A DNA stretch of 64,000 nt from Spongilla lacustris (lineage: Eukaryota; Porifera; Demospongiae; Spongillida; Spongillidae), in the NCBI GenBank assembly GCA_949361645.1, contig OX442422.1:9250426-9314425 (forward strand), given 5' to 3'. The notes under the pieces are model-generated. The model did not search any database. It saw only the letters and a list, made by a program, of their open reading frames with translations, and was not told the origin of the DNA. This document shows, one piece after another, positions 46,887 to 58,400 of the stretch (within the stretch, counting starts at the first letter, position 1; each line of letters starts with the position of its first letter). The translations under genes and the position numbers were made by a program.

Positions 46887-47612
46887 TGTCAAGTGGTGGC
46901 TAGGTTTAGACACTTCCGGTGATGCCCAATGTGCACTGTGTCCTGAAAAAAGTCTCGATCCTCTTGGCCATCATGCCACAACATGCAAGCGTGGTGGGGA
47001 TGTTGTCTATCGCCATAACAGGCTTCGGGACATTGTGGTCGAGTCCTGCCGCCGTGCCCATCTTAGTGTCCATTTAGAAGTAGGCCATAACCTTACTCCC
47101 GACCACAGCAACACACGCCCAGCAGACATCCTCATCCCTCACTGGTGCATGGGCAAGCCTGTGGCTCTGGACCTATCCGTTACTTCTCCGCTTAACCCAC
47201 TTACCCTTCTGGAAGCGGGAGTGACGGCTGGCGCAGCAGCTAAGGCTACCGAGGAGAGAAAGCTTAAAGCCAACACGGGCAAGTGTGCTGATTTGGGTTG
47301 GGTATGTGTCCCGGTTGTTGCGGAGTCTTATGGGGCATGGGGTTTGATGGCTAGGGATTTCTTTTCTACACTTGGGTCCCGTTTGGCTACATCATTGGGA
47401 AAGTCAAAGTCAGTGGTAATCCATGAGCTATACGGGAGGTTGAGCTTGAATCTTGTCAGGGCCAATGCCACCGCGATCCTGTCCAGGTCCATACCTCCTC
47501 CTGAGCTTCAGTAGGCTAGCAACTTGTTTTGTGCATATGTATCAATTCAATTGTATAAAATAATAATAATAAAAAATAATAATAATAATAATAATAATAG
47601 TAATAATAATAT
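46838..47612 (+). mobile_element. 5'-truncated LINE flanked by (AAT)n
   Basis: A LINE ORF end (46885-47514) lies between an AAT run at 46843-46884 and an AAT-rich tail at 47566-47611. A simple-repeat 3' tail is common in some LINE clades. The 5' break falls within the AAT run, so insertion or truncation at AAT microsatellites is likely. Confidence 0.6.
46885..47514 (+). pseudogene. LINE ORF C-terminal part, about 209 codons
   Basis: Open frame without a start, ending TAG. It begins WWLGLDTSGDAQCALCPE and has a Cys/His cluster (CALC, HHATTC) followed by RHNRLRD, then TRPADILIP and LYGRLSLNLVRANATAI near the end. This arrangement matches the C-terminal region I know from animal LINE-type polyproteins. 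The reverse transcriptase itself is missing, so the copy is dead. A smaller fragment of the same family is at 10521-10640. Confidence 0.65.
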
Positions 47613-47647
47613 ACATACATGTATATGCACAATAAACATACATGTAG

Positions 47648-47798
47648 TGTAACGTATGTACTTTCCAAGTATCGAAAACTATAATACTGAAATACAACAA
47701 CCCGGTTGCATGGCAACCAGCCATATATACACGTATAACATAGCCAATCATAACACACATAGAATATGACCAATCATGTAAGTTCTATACTTGTCACA
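47648..47798 (-). repeat. 3' LTR
   Basis: 151 bp, TGTAACG...TTGTCACA as read on the plus strand. Preceded, in element orientation, by the polypurine tract at 47799-47812. Confidence 0.9.
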
Positions 47799-47829
47799 TT
47801 ACTCCCTCTTTAAATTCCAGGATGTATAT

Positions 47830-50421
47830 TCAATGTGTATAATAATATCCATATCTCAGTGGAGGATGGCGATCTCGTTGCGGTCTGTGGTGCACAGGCT
47901 GCTCTTGTATCATTGTCTCATCATCAGCATCAGTACATACATATCCACCTGGACATTCATATCCCAACACCATATCAGGTGATGGATCTTTGCCTGATGA
48001 AAGTACTTCATCCCTCTCCAGCTGATTCGTCATCTGTTCCGATCCCCTTGACTTCTCTGGATCACCATGACAAAGTTTCAACCGATTGTGGTGAACTATT
48101 TGGGTGCTTGTAGTTCCAATCAGCTGAATCCTGTAATTTACTGGACTTACCCGGTCAATAACAGTATAAGGCCCTCTCCATCTTGAAGAGAACTTCTTTG
48201 CCTGACCAACCCTCACTGCTGGATTAAAAAGCCACACCCTATCACCAATCCTAAAGTTCGTTTCTGAACAGTGCTTATCCTTCACATCCTTCCTTTTTTT
48301 CTGGGCCGCATCCAAATTAACACGGATCACATCATAGGCATTCTTTAGCGTTTTCCTCACCTCCTTGATGTACTGAGGAATACTGCCATCATTCCTTTCA
48401 CTATCAAAACGACCCAACATGACATCAACAGGTAAGACCGGTGAACGTCCAAAGTTGACAAAGTATGGTGAGTACCCTGTAGACTCATGCAATGATGTCC
48501 TATATGCAAAAAGTGCTTTCTGCAAATGCTTGTCCCAATCACTATGATGCTCTCCAACCATTTTTGCAAGCATTGCTTCAACTGTACGATTAAATCGTTC
48601 CACTTGCCCATTTCCCTGTGGGTGGTAAGCAGTTGTCCTGGTGCGTTCAATCCCAAGCAACTGACAAAGCTTTTGATTTACCTCCGCATTCAGGTTACTA
48701 CCTTGATCGCTGTGCAGCTGCTGGGGAACGCCATAGCGACATATCACCTCGTCCATCAATATACTGGTCAAAGTGAGACCATCAGTAACCTGCAATGGAA
48801 ATGCTTCCACCCATTTGCTAAATAGATCCGTTACTACCAAAATATACTTATTACCTCTTTCTGTGATAGGTAAGGGGCCCATAATGTCCCACGAGATTTT
48901 CTCAAAAGGGTAACTAGCACTAATGGTACCCAATGGAGCCTGAGGAAGAGGTTGAGGATTGTTCCTCTTTTGACATTGTTCACATTCTCGTATCCATCGC
49001 TCAACATCAGCTTCATACCCAGGCCAGTAATATCGATGTCGTACTCTTGCAGTTTTCTCCTTATCAGATTCTTCCAACTCCACTTGCCAATAACCCGACG
49101 CGAGATCCAAAGTGGAAAAGATTGTAGAACCAGCCAAAGATTCCAAGGTTTCGTCAATACGCGGCAAAGGATAGGCATCTTTGTGCGTAACCGAATTAAG
49201 TTTTCTGAAATCGATACAGAACCGCCAGCTGCCGTCTTTCTTCCGAACCATTATAATAGGTGAAGACCAAGGACTGGTACTTGGACGAATAACCTTGTTC
49301 TTCAGCATCTTCTGTACCTCCTCCTGAACTGTCTTTTTCAATGCCACTGGAAGTCGGCGAATAGGTTGTCGAATTGGTGGTCCAAATGTTGTAATCGCAT
49401 GCCTGATCTTAGACGTCCTACCCAACTCCCCGTCATCAAACAATTCGCTGAACTCTTCCAGTAATCCATGCAGCTTTTCCTTCTCCTCAGTCGTTAGTTT
49501 GCTTCCCTGCAGATCAGGCCTGAACGTACTTTTACCTGCCTTTCCAGCTCTGACACCTGTGCACTGCTTAGCATCTTCAAGAAGAAAAACATGCTGTCGA
49601 GGAACGAAATTCGCAATTCTTGTGCCTTTATATAGTGTTACCGGCATTGGCCCGACGTTCATCACTTGAACAGTTACTTCACACTTGTCATTCAGAACAC
49701 AGAGACTTCTAGCCACAAGAACATTGTTAGGCTTCCCTTCCATCTTCCCATCTTCAATAAGCCCTTCCCCAAATTCGCCAAAATCACCCTTCACTCTTGC
49801 ATTCAACAATAACACTGAGTTTGCTGGTATTTGCACAGTCTGGGACACCGTTACCAAGGAGTCTTCCATTCGATTACTACCAGAGCTGTTTGAATCAATA
49901 AAGGGAACCTCTACGTCATTGCTACCCAACTTTAAACACTTCCTCCTACAGTCGATCAACACATCATTTTTCTCCATAAAATCTGCACCCAGCAAGCATT
50001 CTACCGTGAGCTCCTTTACAACAATGAATTCGTGTTCATCCAGAAAACTGCCTAAGCGTACACTAAGGGTAATCATTCCCATTACATCCAATGGCGTGCC
50101 GTTCGCGCCTACTACCAAAGCATTAGAACTACGAATATTACCCTTCACCGAATCCAACAGAGCTGAGTACCGAACCACAGACACCGCTGCCCCAGAATCC
50201 AACAAACAGCTGACATGCTGCCCCTCGAGCTGCCCTTTCACTCGCAATAAGCTACTAATGTTACACACATGCAATGGTACCTTGTCAACATTCCTGTGAA
50301 ACTTCGAATCTTGGTGGATTACTTCCTTACAAGCCAGCCCCCGTCCACCGCCCGTGCTGACTTGCTGAAGTTTAAAGGACACTCTCTTTTCCAATGACCT
50401 TCTTCGCCACAAAGGAAGCAT
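47830..50421 (-). pseudogene. pol: Gypsy pol: protease, truncated RT, integrase
   Basis: One open frame of 863 codons in the -1 frame relative to gag, overlapping it by about 100 bases, which fits -1 frameshift translation. In order: aspartic protease (LLDSGAAVSVV), the N-terminal RT fingers and start of the palm (SPIIMVRKKDGSWRFCIDFR, FSTLDLASGYWQ), then an abrupt join after KEKTA to the end of the integrase zinc-binding region (RHRYYWPG, CEQC). After that come the integrase core (WDIMGP, HSDQGSN, QVERFNR giving D, D, E) and a C-terminal GPY-like module (RWRGPYTV). The RT catalytic YxDD, the rest of the palm, thumb and RNase H are missing. The deletion kept the frame. Reverse transcription cannot come from this copy. 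Confidence 0.85.
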
Positions 50422-51158
50422 CCACGAGTATTCTTTTTCCAGTTTCCACGATACTGTCCTCCTGAAGGTGATCCCACTTTCCGCTTCATGTTGTCTTCAA
50501 CTTTGGTTGCCATGCCAGTGTCCAATCCTTTCAATTGTTGCTCAAATGTTTCAAATCGTTGTGACATTTGCTCTAACATCATCTTGAGTTGTTCAATTTC
50601 AGCTCCACTGTCTTTTGAATGAACAGCATGTACTGGTACTTCTTCAGCACTATTAGTACCACCAAAACGCAAAGCCTCTTCGACGGTTACGGCTTCCTCA
50701 ATTGCTTTATCCATTGTGGTTGGTCTACCTTTCAACACCACCTGACGAGCGATAGAAGGACGAAGCCCTGACAAAAACGTTTGTAACAGCACTGCCGAAC
50801 CAACATTCTCATCAGGGTAAGCCTCTTTAAACGCTTTGCGCAGCTGCGTCGCATAATCCACAACGCGTTCCCTGTCGTCTTGGTGACGTGAATTGAAATA
50901 CTTCGCCGCCACTAACGGGTCTTTCTTGATCCCAGCTTTCCTTTCGAGTGCTTGTTTTAAGCCTTCCAAAGACTTCTTTTCCTCTTCACTAAGGTCCATG
51001 TAATACTCCACAAGATTGCCCCGCAACAATGTCGGCAAAATTTGCAACTGCTTTTCTTCTTGCCATTGTTTGGCCGTAGCAGCGAGTCGAAACCTTTTCC
51101 AGGCATGTTCAAAGTTTTCAACAGAAACTTCCGGGAGTACAATGCTGTCATGCGCCAT
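50319..51158 (-). CDS. gag: Gypsy gag (capsid and nucleocapsid)
   Basis: The start was chosen at 51158 (MAHDSIVLPE), just after the primer-binding site; the open frame extends upstream into the LTR but that part is not expected to be translated. 279 residues. A capsid-like helical region (FEHAWKRFRLAA, then LSEEEKKSLEGL) is followed by a basic stretch and one CCHC zinc knuckle (CFLCGEEGHWKREC) near the C-terminus. No stop or frameshift is visible, so gag may still be functional. Confidence 0.8.
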   Translation of the reverse strand: MAHDSIVLPEVSVENFEHAWKRFRLAATAKQWQEEKQLQILPTLLRGNLVEYYMDLSEEEKKSLEGLKQALERKAGIKKDPLVAAKYFNSRHQDDRERVVDYATQLRKAFKEAYPDENVGSAVLLQTFLSGLRPSIARQVVLKGRPTTMDKAIEEAVTVEEALRFGGTNSAEEVPVHAVHSKDSGAEIEQLKMMLEQMSQRFETFEQQLKGLDTGMATKVEDNMKRKVGSPSGGQYRGNWKKNTRGCFLCGEEGHWKRECPLNFSKSARAVDGGWLVRK

Positions 51159-51180
51159 CCCAGACCACTTCTGACACCAA

Positions 51181-51331
51181 TGTAACGTATGTACTTTCCA
51201 AGTATCGAAAACTATAATACTGAAATACAACAACCCGGTTGCATGGCAACCAGCCATATATACACGTATAACATAGCCAATCATAACACACATAGAATAT
51301 GACCAATCATGTAAGTTCTATACTTGTCACA
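51181..51331 (-). repeat. 5' LTR
   Basis: 151 bp, no difference from the other LTR by eye. Identical LTRs imply a recent insertion or gene conversion. Confidence 0.9.
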
Positions 51332-51557
51332 GTAGCTGTCATGCATGTGACTGGTTGAATTCAAGGTTGAGACCTGGCTAATTGGAGTTTTGCAGCACAC
51401 TTCCATTGGAATGATTTGCCTTGTTCCATATGCAGACCTAGTATAAGATGATGCACCTGTAACTAATACATGCAATGCATGATACCAACTGCACCATAAA
51501 TACAAAAATAAACAAATAGGTTTCGAACAAACAGCTTGTTGCAGGTCCCCAGTCCCA

Positions 51558-51817
51558 TCAGACAGCAGTCTCATACTTCACTCTCCATGGCGACATTAGG
51601 AAGCCATCCATCTCCCCCTGCCTGGCCACTCCCTCCGCCCCCACAGCCCTCATAGCACCAATGAAGACCTCAGTACAAGGTCCAGCTCCTTCTAACCACC
51701 TGATCAGGAGCACTCTGAGGTGAGAGGTGTGGTTTGGGGGAACCATGGAATCCAGTTGCCCCTCAGTGAAGCCAAGGTGGTGCCCAATGGCCCTCCAGTG
51801 AGATCTCACAGGAGCTG
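51558..51817 (-). CDS. Extra terminal death-domain exon (possible alternative last exon)
   Basis: 260 bp with the same acceptor (ACTTACCACAG|CAGCTCC), phase and TGA stop as the last exon of the spectrin/DD gene, and an intact death domain. It lies 1.4 kb downstream of that exon on the same strand and could be spliced in its place. Upstream introns and flanks diverge right outside the exon on the acceptor side. Confidence 0.6.
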
Positions 51818-52119
51818 CTGTGGTAAGTAATAATAAAAAGTTTTCCGGCCATGAAGGCCTTCAAATTCACCAACCCGAGCATATGCATGTTAGTTCTGCG
51901 TCAATAAGGTGCATGTTTATAGTAACCAAAGTATTTGGGGCATGACCACGTATAAATTGCTTTGAAATATCATACCAATTTGTGACCATGTATGTAGCTT
52001 TGATACATTATGCCAATTAGCTTTGCAATTTGTTCTTCTTCATGAACATGACTTCAGTTTGTCTTGTCAGAAGTGCTGAAACATTCCTTGTTCCTGGCTA
52101 TACACTCTAGTGTTTTGCC

Positions 52120-52372
52120 CCTCAGTGAATTAAGCCAAGCTGATGCCCAATGGCCCTCCAATGAAATCGCACAGAAGCTGCTATGTCCAATGTGTCATGT
52201 GGTTGAAGGATAAAGAGTTGTCATGGTTACTAGGTAGGAGACATGCCATGGTGGCCTTCCATCGCATAACCTCTATCATATGATATGTGGCCTTTCTATG
52301 TTCAGATTGGACTTGTAGAGGTGCCAGCCAGCTGGCTAGTACTGCTAGTACTGCATCAGTCCAAGGTCCCAT
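52120..52372 (-). pseudogene. Decayed death-domain fragments
   Basis: 52120-52205 reads FHWRAIGHQLGL and then a stop, as at 38520. 52300-52372 reads GPWTDAVLAVLASWLAPL, which could be a remnant of a DD second half, but the order of the parts is not that of one domain. Confidence 0.35.
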
Positions 52373-52825
52373 GTTAGGATCAAGACAATCTAAATCAGCA
52401 TCACAAACTTTCTTAACATGGGGACTTAATTAATTGGACTTATGCAAGGCAATTAAAATTCAGCGCAAGGCGGTCTATTGTATAAATTGAACGCATAAAT
52501 GAAATTCATTGAGCTGGACATCCTCTTGTTTACATGTAGTTGAGATATTTTAGTGTTCTGTTAGGCGTACATCAACAGTTGATATTAACCCTGAGCCTGT
52601 TGATGACTATTATCTTTGCAGGTTCCAGTACCAGTGGGGCAAAATGCACAATGGGAACCTCAAGTGCTGCATGATGACAAGAAACTGATCAGTCGATTCA
52701 AGGTTGAGATCTGGCTGTGCGCATTTATAATCATATTAATGAACTGTGTTTATATTCGGGGGCGTATATTTATCCCGCTTTGAGAATGAGCCTATGAAGG
52801 TCCATCTCCCCTCAGTACTACTGAG

Positions 52826-52828
52826 AGT

Positions 52829-52869
<41 letters not shown>

Positions 52870-52904
52870 AGGGAGGGAGGGAGGGAGGGAGGGAGGGAGG
52901 GAGG

Positions 52905-52964
<60 letters not shown>

Positions 52965-52968
52965 GACG
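52826..52968. repeat. (GA)n/(GGGA)n compound repeat
   Basis: GA units, then about 12 GGGA units, then GA units. No counterpart is visible in the 38-40 kb copy because of the gap. Confidence 0.9.
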
Positions 52969-53184
52969 GGCACCCAAATGAAGGACATAAGTATATTAGT
53001 ATGATTCTCCTCACATACTGATAGGTATCATGCATGTGATTTACCTTATTCCATCCAGCCCTGCAACATCACAGTATAAGATAATGCACTTGTAACTAAT
53101 ACATGCAATGCATGATATCAACTGCACCATAAATACAAAAATAATAATAGATTTCAAACAACTTGTTGCAGGTCCCCAGTCCCA

Positions 53185-53444
53185 TCAGACAGCAGTCTCA
53201 TACTTCACTCTCCATGGCGACATTAGGAAGCCATCCATCTCCACCTGCCTGGCCACTCCCTCCGCCCCCACAGCCCTCATAGCACCAATGAAGACCTCAG
53301 TACAAGGTCCAGCTCCTTCTAACCACCTGATCAGGAGCACTCTGAGGTGAGAGGTGTGGTTTGGGGGAACCATGGAATCCAGTTGCCCCTCAGTGAAGCC
53401 AAGGTGGTGCCCAATGGCACTCCAATGAGATCTCACAGGAGCTG
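53185..53444 (-). CDS. Terminal exon encoding death domain 2
   Basis: 260 bp from ACCACAG|CAGCTCC to TGA 53187-53185. DD pattern: SHWSAIGHHLGFTEGQL, VLLIRWLEGAG, FIGAMRAVGAEGVA. Joins in phase to DD1. Copies lie at 51558-51817 and in both arms of the 15.9-17.3 kb inverted duplication. Confidence 0.8.
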
Positions 53445-54563
53445 CTGTGGTAAGTAGGACTCCAATGTCACGGGGTTGAAGGAGGTGTGGTGTTGCCACG
53501 GTTACCAGATATGGAGTGGCCATGGTTACTAGGTAGGAGACAAGCCCCACACCTTGACATGTGCACAAATGCCCACCCCCAACCAACAAAAGTAAACTAT
53601 TACCTCTCATTTTTTAGCAACCATTATGCACTTTAAAATAATTGTGCATGCATGTACACATTAAAATAAAAAAAAAGTATCAAATTACCAAATTTCTATA
53701 AACCCAACTGGCCAACTTATAGCATTAATACATAGAGATGCTATGCAGGACCTTCAGGAGATGTACTAAATATTCTTAAGCAGGAGGTACATAAGAACAA
53801 ATGAGCAACGCCCCTGGCCCATATAAAGACAACAACCAATGAGATTACAGTGAGATGGCTTACCGTGAGAGGAGAGTGGGGAGGAGGGGGAAGGGGAACA
53901 GAGGGGATGTGATAGGGAGGGATCGTCCCTCATGTCATGTGACATTGTCAGCTTTGCCCTCAGATCTTGGGCGAGGTGACCACACCCCACTGACTCCAAG
54001 GCAACCACAACTGTTCCCCATGTGCACGATCCAGTCCCCAGGCCCACCCAGGCCTCAAAGACCTGCAGGAGACAGCTGCCTGCATCGGAGGAGGCACTTT
54101 GCTGGATGCATTGGACCTGGTGGGAGGTCAGACCCAGTGCTAGGGCAATGGTCGCCCACTTCTCTGGTACCCTGGTGGCTATGACACACATGAAGTCAGA
54201 GGGAAGGGGTGTGGCCTCCAGTCCTCTGCTGTACACATGTTTGAGCACTAGGTCTGGGGACCAGATAAACAATAACTTAAGCTAAAACATGATAACGTAA
54301 ACTTTTAATCAAACAGTTTTATGATCTAAACTGCATCCACAATGCGGACTGTGATTACCTTGCTCCGGAGATGATTGATCCAAAGTGTTATCAAGCTGAC
54401 TCTAGAACAGCAAAGGATAAGGTCATAAGAAATTATCTCAGCACTCATTGTCCATAGGTTAGGATTAAAGCCCACACCTCATCCGCAGTCCATGTCCATA
54501 TACTCATCCCCAGCCCACATGGTGTGGTTAAATAATGGTTTATGGGTGACATTGCAGTCTTAC

Positions 54564-54602
<39 letters not shown>

Positions 54603-55272
54603 CCACACATGCACACGCACACACACATACACACACAAGTTAATAAGCATGTGGTAAATACCTCAACTTCAGTGCAGAGCTGAACATCAATAATTGCATT
54701 CTGCCGTCGCTCCAGTTCTATTAGATGCCCACCAACAATTTCCACTTTCTTTTTTAACTGTTCAACTGCATACACAAGGCAGATAACATATTGTAACCAT
54801 AACAACACAACAACACATGTAACCATAACAACATAATACCCATCATGTAGCCTTAACAACACATGTAACCATAGCAACATAACACCCATCATGTAGCCAT
54901 AACAACACACGTAAACATAACAACATGTAACACCAATCATGTAACCAACTATGGAGCTCATTGGTGGGAGTGGACTGCTGTTTCTATGGTGATGAATTGC
55001 CACACGGTAACATGTGCAAATAAAACTTTAACCCTTCAATCACCTGCTCCAACAGACGTAGACACCTCCCTCTCTTCTCAGTCAGTCGATGTCTCTCCGC
55101 AGCCAGTGCTGTGTCAAAGTACTAACCACAGCATGCCATTAGCCGCATGATGATGGGGACCGAGCTGACTCCACCTACCTGTCTATTGGTGGCCAGGAGC
55201 CTTCTGAGGCCAATCATCTCCTGCCTGGTACGAGCGAGGTCCCACTGGCACTGATGCAGAGCACCCTCTTGG

Positions 55273-55359
<87 letters not shown>

Positions 55360-55412
55360 CATGTGTATGTGTGTGTGTGTGTTGTGTGTGTGTGTGTGTG
55401 TTGTGTGTGTGT

Positions 55413-55467
<55 letters not shown>

Positions 55468-58400
55468 TGTGTTTGTATGTGTGTGTGCATAACAGCACAG
55501 ATGTATTACATGCACATGTGTGTACAGTTCAGTACAACATGTACATGTATGGCAGAATGATGTATCAATTAAAACATACTGGGCACTTATTAGAAGCAAC
55601 TCAAACACACCGGGCACTTATTAGAAGCAATTCAAACATACTGGGCACTTATTAGAAGCAATTCAAACATACTGGGCACTTATTAGAAGCAACTCAAACA
55701 TACTGGGCACTTATTAGAAGCAATTCAAGCATACTGGGCACTTATTAGAAACAACTCAAACATACTGGGCACTTATTAAAAGCAACTCAAACATACTGGG
55801 CAAGCAATTCAAACATACTGGGCACTTATTAGAAGCAATTCAAACATACTGGGCACTTATTAGAAGCAACTCAAACATACTGGGCACTTATAAGATTACA
55901 TGTGCACTAAAATCAAGTACCATAAAGTACTACACATACCCCGCATGACTTGTGATTAAATGAGCGTATCTTTGTAACGGTAATGCTTCCGCCATGATTA
56001 CGTCGATACGCTCGATTCAACATGAGCAACATTTTTTAGAGAGCACAGTGTGGGGAGGGTGGAGAGTGGGGGGTGGGGGGTGGAGGTATATGCAGTACTA
56101 GGCACTAATACACACCACACACCTGGTCTGCATCTCCCTCATCAAGGTCTCCCTGTACTCCATCAGCTTCTCCTGTTCTTCCTGTTTGGTGTGAGGGGGA
56201 TACATAGCATGGTGTCCCCTACACCACAGTACTACCACGCTGTCCCCTACACCACAGTACTACCACACTGTCCCCTACACCACAGTACTACCACACTGTC
56301 CCCTACACCACAGTCCCCTACACTACAGTACTACCACACTGTCCCCTACACCACAGTACTACCACTGTCCCCTACACCACAGTACTACCACGCTGTCCCT
56401 ACACCACAGTACTACCACACTGTCCCCTACACCACAGTACTACCACTGTCCTTTACACCACAGTACTGTCCCCCTACACCACAGTACTACCACACTGTCC
56501 CCTACACCACAGTACTACCACACTGTCCCTACACCACAGTACTACCACACTGTCCCCTACACCACAGTACTACCACGCTGTCCCTACACCACAGTACTAC
56601 CACACTGTCCCCTACACCACAGTACTACCACACTGTCCCCTACACCACAGTACTACCACACTGTCCCCTACACCACAGTACTACCACACTGTCCCCTACA
56701 CCACAGTACTACCACACTGTCCCCTACACCACAGTACTACCACACTGTCCCTACACCACAGTACTACCACACTGTCCCCTACACCACAGTACTACCACGC
56801 TGTCCCTACACCACAGTACTACCACACTGTCCCCTACACCACAGTACTACCACACTGTCCCCTATACCACAGTACTACCACTGTCCCCTACACCACAGTA
56901 CTACCACACTGTTCCCTACACCACAGTACTACCACACTGTCCCCTACACCACAGTACTACCACACTGTCCCCTACACCACAGTACTACCACACTGTCCCC
57001 TACACCACAGTACTACCACACTGTCCCCTACACCACAGTACTACCACACTGTCCCCTACACCACAGTCCCCTACACTACAGTACTACCACACTGTCCCCT
57101 ACACCACAGTACTACCACTGTCCCCTACACCACAGTACTACCACGCTGTCCCTACACCACAGTACTACCACACTGTCCCCTACACCACAGTACTACCACT
57201 GTCCTTTACACCACAGTACTGTCCCCCTACACCACAGTACTACCACACTGTCCCCTACACCACAGTACTACCACACTGTCCCTACACCACAGTACTACCA
57301 CACTGTCCCCTACACCACAGTACTACCACGCTGTCCCTACACCACAGTACTACCACACTGTCCCCTACACCACAGTACTACCACACTGTCCCCTACACCA
57401 CAGTACTACCACTGTCCCCTACACCACAGTACTACCACACTGTTCCCTACACCACAGTACTACCACACTGTCCCCTACACCACAGTACTACCACACTGTC
57501 CCCTACACCACAGTACTACCACACTGTCCCCTACACCACAGTACTACCACACTGTCCCCTACACCACAGTACTACCACACTGTCCCCTACACCACAGTAC
57601 TACCACACTGTCCCCTACACCACAGTACTACCACACTGTCCCCTACACCACAGTACTACCACACTGTCCCCTACACTACAGTACTACCACACTGTCCCCT
57701 ACACCACAGTACTACCACACTGTCCCCTACACCACAGTACTACCACGCTGTCCCCTACACCACAGTACTACCACGCTGTCCCCTACACCACAGTACTACC
57801 ACACTGTCCCCTACACCACAGTACTACCACACTGTCCCCTACACCACAGTACTACCACACTGTCCCCTACACCACAGTACTACCACACTGTCCCCTACAC
57901 CACAGTACTACCACACTGTCCCCTACACCACAGTACTACCACAATGTCCCCTACACCACAGTACTACCACACTGTCCCTCTACATACCTTCACTGCCATC
58001 TCCTCCACCGATCTCCTCAACCTTTGGAGGAGGTTCCTCCAATCATCCTCCAGTCGCACACAGACATCACTGAACTGCTGGGCAGGGGCGTGTCTGGAGC
58101 ATACCTTGGCACCTAGCCGAGGTACATAGGATTGGTGGAAGGCATCCACTTGAGGAGTGTACCGTTCAATTTCAGAAAGTAAACCCTGATGGTGATGGAA
58201 GAGGTGTGAAACAAGACCCAACGTTGGGAGGGGAAGTGGGTGTGGTCAATCACACAGGTATAAACATATCAGTATCATTGTTCACATGACCAGCAGCTGA
58301 TCAGTGATCATGTGACCAGCAAGCAGGTCATCAGCTAAGCAGTGGTCATGTGACCAGCAGGTCATCAGCTGATCAGTGGTCATGTGACCAGCAGGTCATC

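Larger units (their letters stand above)
47648..51331 (-). mobile_element. Ty3/gypsy LTR retrotransposon, internally deleted
   Basis: LTRs of 151 bp at 47648-47798 and 51181-51331 are identical by eye, start TG and end CA. GTAG flanks the element on both sides (47644-47647, 51332-51335) as a 4-bp TSD. On the minus strand the 5' LTR is followed after one base by a likely primer-binding site (TGGTGTCAGAAGTGG, 51179-51165). A polypurine tract (AAAGAGGGAGTAA) precedes the 3' LTR. Gag and pol frames lie between. Pol lacks most of RT and RNase H. Confidence 0.9.

Noticed and set aside
49685..50299. 204-codon plus-strand frame inside the gypsy element
   Set aside because: Antisense shadow of the protease region of pol.
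55565..55890. Regular 31-bp repeats resembling a CRISPR array
   Set aside because: No variable spacers; units are directly adjacent. It is an intronic minisatellite in a eukaryotic gene.
56050..58116. 688-codon plus-strand open frame
   Set aside because: It is created by the 28-bp minisatellite, whose three-unit period is a multiple of three without stops. The real coding exons here are on the minus strand.
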